DNA of 64,000 nucleotides, from assembly GCA_036571765.1 (NCBI GenBank), contig BROE01000007.1, forward strand, positions 15,618,491-15,682,490, in the 5' to 3' direction. The notes beneath the pieces are model-generated. The model ran no database searches and had not been told where the DNA came from. It saw only the letters and a list, made by a program, of their open reading frames with translations. The DNA is from Plecoglossus altivelis. Taxonomy: Eukaryota; Chordata; Actinopteri; Osmeriformes; Plecoglossidae. The position numbers and the translations under genes are program-made. Below, piece by piece: positions 1 through 13,347 of this stretch (within the stretch, counting starts at the first letter, position 1; each line of letters starts with the position of its first letter).

Positions 1-1337
1 TAAGTGCTCCGTTACTGGCTGTTATTCACTCGTGGTTCCTCATTTCTTTTGTGTGTTTTGTGGTTCTACATATGTGTTGTTGTAAATCACGATTATTTAT
101 GTCGTCATGCATAATTATCTAGGACAAATACGCTGTATATTTCCGGCAAATGAAGTTAATGTAGAAGCATGTTTTGCTGTTCCAGCTAAGATCATTGTGC
201 TCACAGGCATGACAATCATGAAACATTTCTTTTGTTTAATTTGAAGTGCATTCATTCTGACCTTTGACTAGTTCAGTGTTCTTACAATACATGCCCATAA
301 TGTGGTGTAACCATGACAGTGTGACTGTGCCTCCAGATAAGGGCAGCTGGGAGGATCCCAGAGCAGAGCACACTGAGATGGAAGAAGCAGCAGGATGGGA
401 AGGTTTTCCACGAGAAGGAGGAGGAGGGAGGAAGAGGAGACACGTGTCATTAATAAGTTACACATACAAGCTGTTTCTGACCTTTATATCTCTGACAGAA
501 CCAATGTTGTAGATGACATTTCTGTAACTAGCAGATGATACCTTGACCACTTCACATAGTTTTGTTATTTATTTTATTATTTCTATTAAATAAGGTGGTG
601 ACATTAACTGAATTACAGACTAACAATATTGTTGTATTGTCATATTATTGTACTCTGTAATCAAACATAGTCATGGATGTGTTTTGTGTATCTGTGACTC
701 TATCACATCTTTTACATCATGGTTTTGTAATGGTTAGTAAGGCCCTGCTAAAGCACTTAATGACTGTGTGTCTCTATAAATGATTTCGAGCTTACAGTGT
801 CTGCTGGAGGTTTGACTTCAAATGTAAGTTTTATTTTCTACACTGTTAAGTTCTCCTCATCCACATGAAATGAAAACGCAAGAGAAGTTTTAAAATGTGA
901 TTTAATCATCTTAATCATCTTTTTAAAATTCTAATACAATGTATTTATAGAAACTACAATAACATTAATTTAAATGCTGTGTCATGAATATAGATACATT
1001 TAATATCCTCTCCAATACTCAATGTGCATACAGTCAAATTTCTCCATTGAGAATATTTTCATATTGAGGTTGCACACATCTATGAATTGACACAATGTTA
1101 GTAAATAAAAGATTTCCATAGATTTTATTTTGTTGATTGATTCTAGCAAAGGCTGTAACAATCCAAGTATCCTTCATATTGTCAAAGTGTTAAAAGTGCT
1201 TCTGTTTGTCTTTGGCAGAACAAATGTAAACAAACCCAGATTTTCCTGGTTGTGGTGTGAAATGTCACAATTGTTGTGTGAAATTCCAACTTCAGTGCTG
1301 TAACCATGTTCCAACGAACAGCTACTTAGAACAGCCA
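1..1337. other. AT-rich flank without recognised gene
   Basis: This stretch is AT-rich and holds no exon that I recognise on either strand. It lies downstream of the minus-strand tandem protease, so its right part probably contains that gene's 3' untranslated region. Short open frames near 264-512 have no family features. Confidence 0.5.
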
Positions 1338-4300
1338 TCACTCGGAAAGCAGGAGGATGGAGAGAATGGGGAGAGAGAGAGAGAAAAGGAGGGGGAGAAA
1401 GATGCGGGTTGCTTTTCCTGCAGCGACGGTGGCTGGTGACGGCATGTCCCCCACTCTCTCCTTCAGGAAGTCCCCAAACGCGGAGGTTTTGGCAAACATC
1501 TGGATGTCCTCGGCACGTGCTGCTCTGCTGTCGGCACCTGTAGTGATCAGTCCAGCTTGGAACCAGGAGGAGCCTGACTGGCACATCAGTGGCCCTCCCT
1601 GGTCTCCCTGAGAAGACAACAACAGGACAGGCTTCATGAAACACTGCAACACTTTACAGTAAGATGCCCTTATCACAGGTAGGTGGGTGGGTAGGTAGGT
1701 AGAATAGATGGGTAGGTAGGTAGGATAGATGGGTAGGTAGGGTAGTTTGGTAGGTAGCTAGGATAGATGGGTAGGTAGGGAGGGTAGATGGGTAGGTAGG
1801 GAGGGTAGTTTGGTAGGTAGGTAGGATAGATGGGTAGGTAGGGAGGGTAGATGGGTAGGTTGGGAGGGAGGGTAGTTTGGTAGGTAGGTAGGATAGATGA
1901 GTAGGTAAGGATGGATGGGTAGGTAGGTGGAATGGATAATGGTGTAAGGACGAATCAATATTGCGGTGCCCTCTATTTCAGATTAACACACTGAACCCTG
2001 TGTCTCTCAACTAAGGTAGTGGTACTGTACCTGTTGTATGTTGAGGAAGTTGGTACAAATGTTTGCAGTGGAGGACTGGTTCCCACAACTTGTCACATTG
2101 GTTTCCATTTCTCTCAAGACAGAATCATCTTTGTGTAGGAGGATTCAATAGATTAGCAAGAGATTCGAAATTAACCTGTACATGCTACTTGGCTATCTAC
2201 ATCATTAAAATGCAGCAATGGGAAGTAACAAAGTACAAATCCTTCTGTACTTCTTTACTATAAATTTTTCCCCCAAAATATTTTGACAGCAGGAAAATGC
2301 AATAATAAAAAAGATATGTTATGGATGAGACAGGAGTTAGTGATGTCGACATGATTGAGAATAGACACATTCCTGATCACCTATGACCATAAATGATGGA
2401 CCAAAGACGCTATCAAAAAGGATTCCAGTCAAATGTGCTGACTCTTTTGAAAGGTGCGTATCTGTACTTCTACTTCAGTGAAGAATAAGTGCACTTGTGC
2501 CATCTTTATTAAAATTAAATCTCATCAACCCAAAATAATGGACTTCACATCATGGAGGTGGCAAACAATGTTTCTCACCTCCATCCTTGCCATCCACAGC
2601 CCAGCCGACCGCCCAACACTTAGTGCCTGAAGGGAAGACCTCGACATCATCCTGGTCCACGCAGACTGGCTGGATGTAGCTGCTGTAGTTGACGGGCTTA
2701 GCCAGTTGCAGCACTGCCACGTTAGGGCCTGTCTGGTTGCTCAGTGAGATGTTCACCACGCTCACAGGAAGCGGTTCGTTCCCCAGGAAAACTGTCCAGT
2801 CATTGACATTCAGATGTGAGCTGGGAGAGGTGAAATAAAGCCATGATTTACAGAACCGAACAAACTGAACGTACCAACCACCTCGAATACACCCCTGGTG
2901 TAACATGAATGTACCTGGTGAAGCACTCAGCGGTGCTGAGGACGAAATGCTTAGTGATTATGGTTCCACTGCAAACGTGGGATCCGTTTCTATGGAGATG
3001 AACCATCCAGGGCCAGGTTCCCGAGGCAACAAGGGGACTTAAGCCAGGGCTGACTTTGCTCTGCCCACACACTACACCTAAGGAAGAGTCCAAGGGTTTG
3101 GGAGTTAAGAAATATCAGTTTGAGTTCTGAATTGACATGTCATACATTGTCCATGGTCATATAACACTTGTAAGAGCTTGTGTTTTCGGTGATGAAAATC
3201 AAGTCTTCAAGTGTCAAGTCAAGTGTTTGAGTAACTTTTGATAAGATTTTTTTTTTTTTAATCAGACACTCACGAGTTGAGCTGGTAGTTGAGGCAGTGG
3301 GTGGTTTGGAAGTGTAGATGGTTGATGTAGCAGGGGAAGGAAGCCCAGGGCAGGTGTAACTGCTGTCAGCATCCGCCCCACTGGAGGTGAACTGGATGAA
3401 GCCTGGCTTGTCCGTGCTGATCTTGGAGTTGATCCACGACTGGTATCTGGACACTCTGGTGTAGACTCCGGGAAGATTGGGTCGAGCGCAGCCGTAACCA
3501 AAACTAACGACTCCAGACTGGATCCAGACAGACTTCTGCTTGTTCACCATTGGACCTCCGGAGTCACCCTGAGATGATAGATCTTAGGTAAGTCATCTTT
3601 GCTCTTCCACATTGAATTAAGATATTGAACATGTGATTTAGGAGTTATTCTACCTGACAAGAATCTTTGCCTCCTGCGACAAGACCGGCACAGATCATGT
3701 TGTTTGTGATTGAGCCGACCCCATTGAGACAGTTACACTGTCTGTTCCCCAGAACTGGAACCTCCACTTCCTGCAGAGCTTGTGGGAAGGGTAGAGAGAC
3801 TGTGGTGGAGAGGAAGATTTGTTAAAGGCCAAAACAACACAGGAAACGTATAACAGGATCAAAAACCATGCATCACCTTTTCACTATCACCACAAGAGGT
3901 GCTGTTTCTCAGTGACAGACACCGTCAGTACATCTTACTGCAAGATGAACTATGTCCTCACCTCCTTCTCTGATGGCACCCCAGCCAGTGACCCAGCTGT
4001 CAGTGCCACTGTTGAAAACACTGTCAGTGGCAGCCAGACAGACAGGTCTGATGTAGTCAGTGAAGCTAACAGGTGAGGAGAGTCTGAGCAGAGCGATGTC
4101 ATTGTCGCTGGTTCTGCTGTCATAAGATGGATGGAGGACAATCTCAGCAACAGTTCTGGACTCTTGGTTGGGGTTACTGCCCTGCAGGTTCTGTTGGCCC
4201 AAGGATACACTCCAACCATATGTGCTTGAGCTGAGAAAAGATTAAGAAGGAATCACATCCCTGCAATTCAGTATCCACTTACAAACAATATGTAACTCCG

Positions 4301-6620
4301 TTGAGAGGTAACGGTTTCTTCGTCATAACAGATTACATTAAGCTAGCAAACGGTTATTTTTCAGTGTAGGCATCCTATTGGGTGAAAGAGCCGCATGCGC
4401 CAAGTCTTCTGTAGTGCCCGCTAAAAATGAGAGCGAACATGGGACAAGCAGCGTGGAAACCGATAAAAACCGTTGTTATCTAAGTCTGTATCGTTTTCTA
4501 TGAGAAACAAATGTCAAGATGAAGACTAGATAGTCGTGAAAATGATTTAGTGCTATAAGTTGTAGGCTAGGCCTACCACAAATTGTAAGCTTGAAATGTG
4601 TGCAATTAGCCTTGGTACTAGGCTAAATATACTTAACGCTTTTCTTTAAATTAGTGCGGATTTATTTTCTTGTTGAACTTGAAAAGACAAAGACAGTAGA
4701 GCGTCAAGGCACACCACTTCATCTGGCGGCAAGGTAGGACGTTTTGAGGGAGACGGTTTGTGATTTCAAATCTTTGCTGGTTGAGACAAAACTGAAAAGT
4801 GTTTGTAGTCCCTAACGTTAGCTTTTACTAGTCAGACCTAAAAACTTTCAAAGAAAGTTTGTTTTACAAGGGATAGATGGAGCTAGCTACAGCAAAGACT
4901 GCTTGTATCACATAATATTGCCAATGCTAGCTAAATGTGTTTGATCTTGTGGCGGTTATTGCTCCGAGAAGCTTGTCAAGAAATTGCTGATATTTTCAAT
5001 GTAGTGTTTGAAAGGAAGCGAAGTGACTCGATGAACCTACATTTATTTAAGAGGTAGACTGACAATGAGAAACAAATGCGAGCCAACTGACCAGGGTGCA
5101 ACTGCATAGTTCAAGTCTACTATTAACCTAAGACAGTCTTAAATTGTCAGGTGAAAGTAGTCCAACTAAGCCTGCCTGTCGCATTTATAGTAAAACTGAC
5201 TTAATATATGGTGTGAAAATTAGCCACATTTCGCCCTGGCTAACCGTTGCGGTAAACGTTTAGTTGCTATGCCAACGATCTGTTGGTAGGTTACATCAAC
5301 GTTTTAGCATGATTTATTATGTTAGGATTTAGCTCCAAGTTTGTTAGAGGTAATTGTAACCGCAGAAAATGTTAACTTAGTTCTGCTTTTCCGCTGAAAT
5401 GTAATTTTATTAAACGAGTGAGTATATGACAACATAACTAACTTCATTGACTCTTGCGTCAGCGGTCTTCGTTGTGGTTGGTGATAAATGGAATTGGGTT
5501 AGCATCAAGGTTAAATTTAGAAGCTTAAAAACGCATACATTATTGTCATAATTAGACAACTTTAAAATAGTGTATTCCTCCAACAGATCGTGTTTTAGCA
5601 GGTCAAAATGTATTGATCCGTTGCCATTAAATTTCGTTGTTTAATCTATTATGGGTTTTTTTGCCAAGTGTCTTATTTTACGCACAATGCAAAGCGTAAC
5701 AGGCTATCTAAGTCAGTCCAACTTCAGTCACTCATAATAAAGCTTTAGGCAACAGATACATTAAAGTGTCTATGGCAATTAGGAATTAAGACTAGATCTA
5801 CTTTTATTTAACTGGTCCCAGATGGTAGGGCAAGATTTTACTTAAAGTCTGCCAGTACATCATTGACATGCAATAGACTTTAAGGTTTTGTTAATTGTAT
5901 GTTATTGCCACTGTTCAGTCATTGAGAGATTTTGTGGTCTGAGTTATACAAGCATTCCTGTCGAATTAGTGAAAGCCTGCATGACATTACATGTGGGTTT
6001 GTGTTCTGGACATTTCTCTGTGAAAGCAGTGATGTGATTGCTGACCTTGAGAAGCAGTGGGCTGCCGAGATCACCCACTCCTTGTTGATGAGGGATCCAC
6101 CACAAACATGGCTGCCAAATCGCTTCAGGCTGGCCTGCCAGGGCCAACTTCCTGCAGGAGCATCCTCACCCCCCACTATTCTGTTGTTGAGGGGAGTTTT
6201 TCCACACACTGGAATACATAAATATTCACAGTATCTATAATGAAAACCTGCTTTAAATCGTCTGGACAGATTTGATAAAAGCCACTGTACTTTATAGTTA
6301 CACATTACACATGTTTTTGTTTTCACACAGAAGTTTTGTTACATTATTGATGTTGGAGGTCAAATTTCTGAATCGGAATGGTTCTAGAATTAATGTATCT
6401 TGAGAGATGGTTACTATTTCAAGATAAATGTTCACAAATGAACTCACCATTAAGTTGAGAGTTTGCTTCTGCAAAATAAATGACATTTATTTGTTATATT
6501 TTTACATTAAACATTATAGTGTTAAAGTGAATATATACCATTCTCCCCTGAGGCTTACCTACCTTGAACTAGAAGGCTTGTCACAGCCACAACACACACC
6601 CAAGTCTGCAACGCCATCAT
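1338..6620 (-). CDS. Tandem serine protease: active domain plus degenerate second domain
   Basis: Trypsin-fold (S1) secreted protease, likely membrane-tethered. Nine coding exons (minus): 6563-6620, 6046-6208, 3962-4230, 3654-3799, 3274-3568, 2915-3077, 2579-2820, 2031-2128, 1338-1607; these sum to 1704 nt, about 567 aa, and all phases close. Residues 1 to about 19 are a signal peptide (start MMALQTWVCVV). Domain 1 begins at the activation site RIVGGEDAP and has AAHC, DNDIALL and GDSGGP, plus the Asp of KDSC that gives Arg/Lys specificity. A Ser/Thr/Pro-rich linker follows. Domain 2 starts near residue 313 (VVCGQSKV) and keeps the fold cysteines, but the triad positions read STAEC, NVAVL and GDQGG, so His, Asp and Ser are all replaced. 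The C-terminus is hydrophobic (FLPLLFSLSLPILSILLL), suggesting GPI or membrane anchoring. Polyserase-type architecture; exact orthology (PRSS53-like or a fish-specific paralogue) is uncertain. Confidence 0.88.
1676..1950. repeat. GGTA-rich microsatellite/minisatellite in the last protease intron
   Basis: Repeats of a GTAGGTAGG / GATGGGTAG type extend for about 270 bp between the last two exons of the tandem protease. The unit is imperfect and interspersed with GGTAGTTTGG. The long open frame on the complementary strand is only repeat translation. Confidence 0.9.
4231..6045. other. Intron 2 of the tandem protease
   Basis: About 1.8 kb of intron between the exon with the catalytic histidine (ending 6046) and the exon with the aspartate (starting 4230). 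I see no additional exon, RNA gene or obvious repeat in it. Confidence 0.6.
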
Positions 6621-7970
6621 GTAAACTCTGGACCTCAGGTGTGTCACTCTTTAAATACTCTGGTTGGACACTCCTCCTTCCTGGAACATACTTGCAGGCT
6701 TTTTTTCCCCTCCTCCAAAAATGTTGTGATTGTATAGTCATCTTTTGTGTACATGAACTAACTAGACAATCGGATAACACAGATAGATTATGTAACATCT
6801 GTAACACTGACACAAGTAGTGTCTTACTTTTATTCAGTTTTTCTCTATCCTTTTTAACTATGTACAAGTATAAACGAGTACAAAACAATATAAAAAAACA
6901 TGTATTGAATGAATAAACTAAAGGAAACATTTTAAATTAATTCATTAAAGCTCTTCCTCTGCAGACTCATCTGGGAGGCAAAATTAACGCATCTAAACTA
7001 ACCCAGAATATATACATATATATCTATGTATATACATAGATATATAATTTACTGATTACATGAACTACGATATGATTACCGATACCACTGATTACATTAC
7101 TATTATTTACTATTAAATTAAGTGTAATAGTAAATAATATATATATTATTTACTGTTATTCTTCATGTGTTCAATCTAAATAATTACATTTATCGGAAGA
7201 TGTCAGGTGCAGTGTTTGTCAGGTGTGTGAATTTCTGAGCTTGTGAAACCACCGACATTGAACCTCTGTTCCTGCATAATAAGGCAGCACTAGAACTTCT
7301 GTGCTCTGTAAATATTTAAACAGGAGTTAACCTGGACCATAACTAATCAAGGGCATTATAACATGCGGTTGTGCTCAAAGCGGGGGAGGGTGTAATGGTT
7401 TCAAGCTGGTACATTAGCATCCAACAATTGAACATTTTGGGGAGGAGTTACTAAAGAACAGGTGTCTGGTTGACTTGAGTGTCAAGTAATTATGCTGTCA
7501 GCACCTGAATAGCTTCATTCATTTGCTGTTTCTTTTAGAAATCAGTGCTTAACATGTCTTTCAAGACTTTTTTGTGTAGATGACAACTTTTAACAAGTCA
7601 GTCATGCAAACAGAATTGCGCCTTTTTTACGTATCTTTTACGTATGCCACTTCTTTTACGTGTACATCATTGTTAAACGCACCAACACTGTGTCATCCCG
7701 ACTAACACCTCGTTTATAAAACAAATTCACCAATTCAAACCTCCCAACTTGGAACAAAAATGCACATCTTCTTTTAATTTCCCTGAAAGAATCATCCACA
7801 TCTTTGAACAGCTCTCTGTGGCTCATAGACTACACGCACCACAGGTGGTAGATTGTGTCTGATGAACGCTCCAGTCTGTCTGTTTCTGTAACATGGGTCA
7901 TGGATGGTGGTGGTGGATAGTAGCAGAATGTACTTGTACTACTTGAACTATTTAACCTCTGTCTAACACA
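6621..7970. other. AT-rich upstream region of the tandem protease
   Basis: No gene recognised. It contains the presumed promoter and 5' untranslated sequence of the minus-strand protease near 6621-6700 (a TTTAAATACTC motif lies at 6650-6660, but no clear TATA box was assigned). A TATATAC-type palindromic stretch lies near 7008-7050. Confidence 0.45.
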
Positions 7971-8608
7971 AGAACTTGACTGACTAGTCGTGAGCATGAG
8001 GGCCTTGCTGGTACTGTCCTGTACACAAAGCAAAGGCAACGCTGTCTGCAAGCTGACATGGCTGAATCACATTCGTTAAGCTGCTCTGCATATGGTGGTA
8101 TGGTTCCCTTAAAAGACAGACGTTGTTCATCTTCTGTGTTATTGTTGAGTTACACACACGATGTAATATGACACCCTGTAACGTGCTGCGTGGTTTGAAT
8201 CAGATTTTGCTCTCATTTTCAGAATCAGAATCGGTTTTTATTCGCCATGCAAGATACACAAGCACAGAATTTACTGTGGCAGAACTTGACTGACTAGTCG
8301 TGAGCATGAGGGCCTTGCTGGTACTGTCCTGTACACAAAGCAAAGGCAACGCTATCTGCAAGCTGACATGGCTGAATCACATTCGTTAAGCTGCTCTGCA
8401 TATGGTGGTATGGTTCCCTTAAAAGACAGACGTTGTTCATCTTCTGTGCTATTGTTGAGTTACACACACAATGTAATATGACACCCTGCAACGTGCTGCG
8501 TGGTTTGAATCAGATTTTGCTCTCATTTTCAGAATCATCCCCACCACACCCAACGAATAGTTTTTTTATTCGCCATGCAAGATACACAAGCACAGAATTT
8601 ACTGTGGC
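7971..8608. repeat. Direct tandem duplication of a ~310-bp unit
   Basis: Two near-identical copies start with AGAACTTGACTGACTAGTCG at 7971 and 8281 and run to ACTGTGGCAG. The second copy differs by a few substitutions and a short CATCCCCACCACACCC-containing replacement near its end. Both end with a TTTTTATTCGCCATGCAAGA segment that resembles a dispersed fish repeat. No coding function is visible. Confidence 0.85.
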
Positions 8609-11600
8609 AGGGAAGTGCAAACATAGAACATTTATATATGTATAAACAGCAAAGCAAGGTAAACAATAAAACAATGTCCAAGTGACTTTGCAGTTATCAG
8701 TTACTAGTTACACTAGTTTCATCTGGAGCTTCAACCTAAAGTTATTTACTGGTTTCTCTTGAAAATAAGACAGTCAAAGTGCGACCCAACAACCCAGCAT
8801 GGCACATATAAGAGACACACTAAACGACAGGCCAAACACAAAACCCAAGTGCTGTGCCCCCACACACCCGCACAAGCCACGGCTTAAGGCACTCCTAATC
8901 AACCGCTACCCGCCAAATAATAAACGAAAGCACTCGTGGCGATGCATAAGATGCAGCCTATCGCATGTTCGAATAAGACGCTGCATATCGCATGTTCAGG
9001 TGTGTACACCTAGAAACACAAGCCCCTCCCTCTCAAATAATCGCAGCATTGATCACTCTGGAAGGAAAGCAGAGCGATCATGTGCATTATGATGAAAGAA
9101 GGCCTGACAAACAATGGATCACTTGGCGTCGAGTCAAAGAGACGAACAATGGCATGTAGATATACAGAGAGATCCCTGAGAATAATGCTGCTGTTTCACC
9201 CGATTTGTCACACCTTGTTCTGTCAGTAGAGCATGCCAGCTCTATTGAATGCTAATTCCTGCTATACAGTGGAACTAACTTCGTCTTGTCTTGCAGATTA
9301 GCTACAACAGTAGAGTATCCTATTTCAATAAAAAAGCTTTATGGAATGCACAACTACAGCTCAGCAGTGGAGACTCTTTGAGTTCAGATCAAAAGCTGTC
9401 AGGTAAGCTTCTACTAAAAACAGGAATTATTTCCTTCCTTTGTTCCTTCCATTCCTTCTCCTCCTCCCCTCCTTTACTCTGCCCCCAAAAATGAAATATC
9501 TTACTAAAATGTCCTTCGTTGGTGATTTGTAAATGTAAATATAACACAGATGTTACATGGAGATGGTCAGACAGCATGGGTGATGTCTGAAATGGCTTGT
9601 TTCACTTGACACATACCATTACATAAGTTGACAATAGCCAGATGGCGTATGTAAGGTCCAAGTTATTTTTACGTGGAAAATGTAAAAAATGTGAAATACG
9701 TGATTACAATAGGACAATGAGGTAGTGACTGATATGTTGACAAATCTTTTTTTCTCTTAATCTACTTCCTTGACTGTGAGAGACAGCCAACACAATGGCC
9801 ACATGAAGGACAGGTGAGTGAGTCATAGTTGTAACTGGTGGATGAAAGCATCCAGTAGTACATCCAGTAAGCATCCAGTAGTACATTCGCTGCATCACTT
9901 CCTGCATGCATATTTACTCACACAATCTCATCACAGTGGTAAAATTTGATTTAATCGTTCATCTAAAATACCGTCAGGCCGTTATGAGATATACCAACCC
10001 ACTAACCTTTATTCACGTATTGTGTCCTAATCTAAATTGCCATGGTGACCCACTAGAGGCCTGGAAACCATTTACATTCGAACACACCTGTTCATTGTTG
10101 CTTCCCTGTTCCAGTACTGACCAGGTTGAGGTTGAACAAACAAAATGATCAATAATAGTATGTTTATTTAGCAGATGTTTTCGGACCACGGTGGTTCTAA
10201 CGTGCTGTATATAAAGCAGCAGGTAGTTATGCTGGTTAGGGGGTTGTATGACAGTGTTCCGTGTACGTTAAGGGGCGGGCACATCTACAGGCAGTATTGC
10301 TGTCTGTAAATCATAGGGTGCCAAGAGCACATTGCAAGGAGTTAAATACTTCTTTATTGTCTTCTTATACACGCGATACAGTTGATGTTTGCATTGTCTG
10401 TCCTTCTTGGCTCTCTGAAAACAACTATACTACAAACAAAACAACAAAACAACTATACTACAAACAAAACAACTATACTACATACTTTGAGCAATATTTT
10501 ACTTTGGTTTACTTTAGTCATTGGGAAGGGGATCTGCTTGGTCATGGGGTGTGTTAGGTGTGTATGAGTGTGCATATGTGTGTGTGTGTTAGGTGTGTAT
10601 GAGTGTGCATGTGTGTGTGTGTGTTAGGTGTGTATGAGTGCACGTGTGTGTATGTGTTAGGTGTGTATGAGTGTGCATGTGTGTGTATGTGTTAGGTGTG
10701 TATGTGTGTGTGTTAGGTGTGTGGGTGTTAGGTGTGTATGGGTGTAAGGTGTGAGTGTGTCTTAGGTGTGTATGAGTGTGTGTGTGTGTTAGGTGTGTAT
10801 GAGTGTGTGTGTGTGTGTGTTAGGTGTGTATGAATGTGTGTGTGTGTGTTAGATGTGTATGAGTGTGCGTGTTAGGTGTGTGTGTGGGGGGGGGGCGCAC
10901 GACATATTCTACACAGGCTGAAGCCTGTTTTGATTGTGGTCATGGAGCTTTTTCCACTGTATTTTATTCCTTGAAGTGACACACAGTCCAAGCAGAAAGA
11001 CGTTCCTGTCTACGCCTGCATCACTTCCTGTCTACTCTGCATCTGGTTCTGATCAATTAACCACACACAGAACACTGAGCTCAAGTACTGTAAAAAAAAC
11101 ATGACAAAATACCATGTGACTTGTCAACCATTTAGTAAAGAAAACAGGCTAAATCACATGTGCTAAATGTGAAAAAATGACATCATTATGACTACAATAC
11201 GGTATCTCAATTATGGCGTAAACAAACTAGACTACTCTTCACACTGGTTGGTCGCGTCCTGTTAATTATTTAAAAAGACTGAAGGCCGATTAATGTTTTC
11301 AAGAGCAGGAAATTTCACTCATTGTTTTGCCAGTTATTGCCTCCGGGAAACTCCGAGGAACAAGGAAATACTTCTGCGCGTATTGCACTCATAAAATGCT
11401 CGTCAAATTATTAAATATTAAATCAATAAGCCTCTCCTATGACTTCGAATGAACCCTGCTGGTGTTTCCCTCCTACACGAAATTCACATTTTTTTAATCT
11501 GTTGAGTCTAATCGTGTTCTGCCAAAGTCTACGTGCTGAATGAGTTGCTGTAAACGTGCGATAATTTGCCTGGAGGCATTTGCACCGCCACAACATTCTC

Positions 11601-12480
11601 AATTTATAAGCACAGGGGTTCTCGTCAAAACATCATCTACACCTTCTCACGTGTCGGCTTCTCAGCGCCAACATTCTGTCCGACAACAGATTTCTAACAG
11701 ACAGCTTCATTCTGTATGATGACTTCTTAACGACAGAAGCCTCCTTTTTAATTGAGAGCATTTAGAGCCCAGAGCTCTGGAATCTGCCTCCAGTTATGCT
11801 GGTTTGCGGGTCGTATGACATAGTGTTCCGTGTCCGTTAAGGGGATCGGAAGAGTGCAAGAAAATGCAGTCCCATAACTTCTGAACTGGTTGAGCCAGTT
11901 TTTGATGTAAACATGCTTACATATAAAACACACACAGCTTCGTGTTTTTCCCCCACCACAACAGGTGTGAGGACAAGACTTTTCCACATGAACATGTCAT
12001 TGCTCACAAACTCTCGCGATTTATTCTTCCCTTGAAAACATATTTGGCGCCACCTGGAGGAATGAAAAAGCGCAACACTTCAGTGCTGGGAATCTACAGT
12101 ATAGTGAGAATTTCACTACACTTGTGAATCATTTTTAAAATAAATACAACAAGCAATAACCAGATCATCATATTTACTTTAATATGTTTGGTCAAAAAAT
12201 GTACTGTGTTGAACCCGTGCATGGACGAGTTGAATGCTAAAAGTAAAAAAACATTTACAGCACATACTGTAAGTAGACACAGAATTATGGTACAATTACC
12301 AAATCACAAGAGTTTCCTCAGCACTAAGGATAGAGTTTGAATAATTATTGACATTTCACAACCGAGCAGACAATATCAGTGAGTTCCATCGATTACCCAG
12401 GGTTTGACGAACCCTCTTAGTCAGTGTGTATTTTCTGACGAGGTGATAGACACAGTTTAAAGAAAGAAGACATACTTACA
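8609..12480. other. Gene-poor spacer between protease and vkorc1
   Basis: I recognise no exon here on either strand. The stretch contains GT-rich repeats at 10545-10890 and otherwise ordinary AT-rich sequence. Open frames such as 8799-9092 and 11748-11987 show no domain, signal peptide or splice support. Confidence 0.5.
10545..10900. repeat. GT-rich minisatellite (TTAGGTGTGTATGAGTG unit)
   Basis: A variable-length unit built on TTAGGTGTGTATGAGTGTG with interspersed (GT)n is repeated more than ten times and ends in a run of G at 10886-10894. Typical simple-sequence expansion. Confidence 0.9.
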
Positions 12481-12514
12481 CCTATCCAGCAATAATTATT
12501 CAAACTTATAACAA

Positions 12515-12582
12515 AATATATTTATTATTATTATTAATAATAATAATAATGCGTTCCCATTATTAATAATAATAATAATGGT
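12515..12582. repeat. ATT/AAT inverted repeat
   Basis: A run of TTATTATTATT followed by AATAATAATAAT, GCGTTCCC, then TTATTAATAATAATAATAATG can fold into hairpins. It sits exactly at the left edge of the vkorc1 duplication unit, next to the truncated palindrome arm. Confidence 0.75.
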
Positions 12583-12898
12583 GTAAGTATGTCTTCCACT
12601 ATAGCTCTGTGGACTGCGTCTATCCACAGAGCTATAGTGGAAGACATACGTACACCTATCAAGAGCAGTCAGATCTGTTCCTACTTATAACTATCAAACG
12701 AAATCAGATCTGTTCCTGAGGAAGGGGAACAAGACAAGGGGGCAATCTAATCTAACTAAGTTATTTGACCAAATGTTCATGTTCATAGCAACGTAAAGAA
12801 AAGGGAGAATATCAACCAGGCATCTCTTGTTCAGTTGTTCCTGTGTTCATCTCTACATCAGCTAGTCTAGCTACACGCGTCTCCTAACCCAAAACTCT

Positions 12899-13110
12899 CT
12901 ACCCAGTCTTCTCCTTGGTTTCTTCCACCCCTGTTCGCCTCCTTTGATTGGTGTAGAGCAGGGCGAAGTTGACGAGGTAGGTAGAGACGCAGACCATGCA
13001 GAAATCTCCCAGAACGAAAGCCAGGATGCTGGCCAGGTAGAGCGAGCCAGCCACCGACACCCAGGAGGCAGCGACCAGCAAGAACGCAGCTCTGGTGGAC
13101 ACTGACTGGC
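12899..13110 (-). pseudogene. Second, distal copy of vkorc1 exon 3
   Basis: Encodes the same 69 C-terminal residues as the proximal exon, including the redox motif CMVC and the transmembrane segments. It keeps an identical acceptor (CCCTGTAG before GCCAGTC) and stop codon. Differences from the proximal copy are a few silent bases. Splicing from exon 2 would yield the same protein, so it may be an alternative last exon or simply unused duplicate sequence. Labelled pseudogene because it lacks exons 1-2. Confidence 0.7.
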
Positions 13111-13165
13111 CTACAGGGAAACACCACACACTACATTAACCTGGTGGACACTGACTGGCCTACAG

Positions 13166-13345
13166 CAGGGGTCTCCAATCCTGGTCCTCGAGGGCCGCTG
13201 TCCTGAAGGTTTTCGATGTTTCCCTGCTCCAGCACACCTGACTCTAATAAAGTGTCATTATGGAGAGCTTGCACAGAGCTGGTAATGGCTCAGTCTTTAG
13301 AATCTAGGTTGTGCTGGAGGCAGGTGATAATACATCGAATCTTGA
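13166..13345. mobile_element. Truncated copy of the same hAT-type MITE
   Basis: Begins with CAGGGGTCTCCAATCC and follows the 14160 element until about 13315 (GTGCTGGAGG), then diverges before the palindrome. The right terminal repeat is incomplete. Confidence 0.7.
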
Positions 13346-13347
13346 GG

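Noticed and set aside
7008..7150. TATATA-rich palindromic stretch as a possible origin or promoter
   Set aside because: AT-rich microsatellite without any gene start or known motif nearby.
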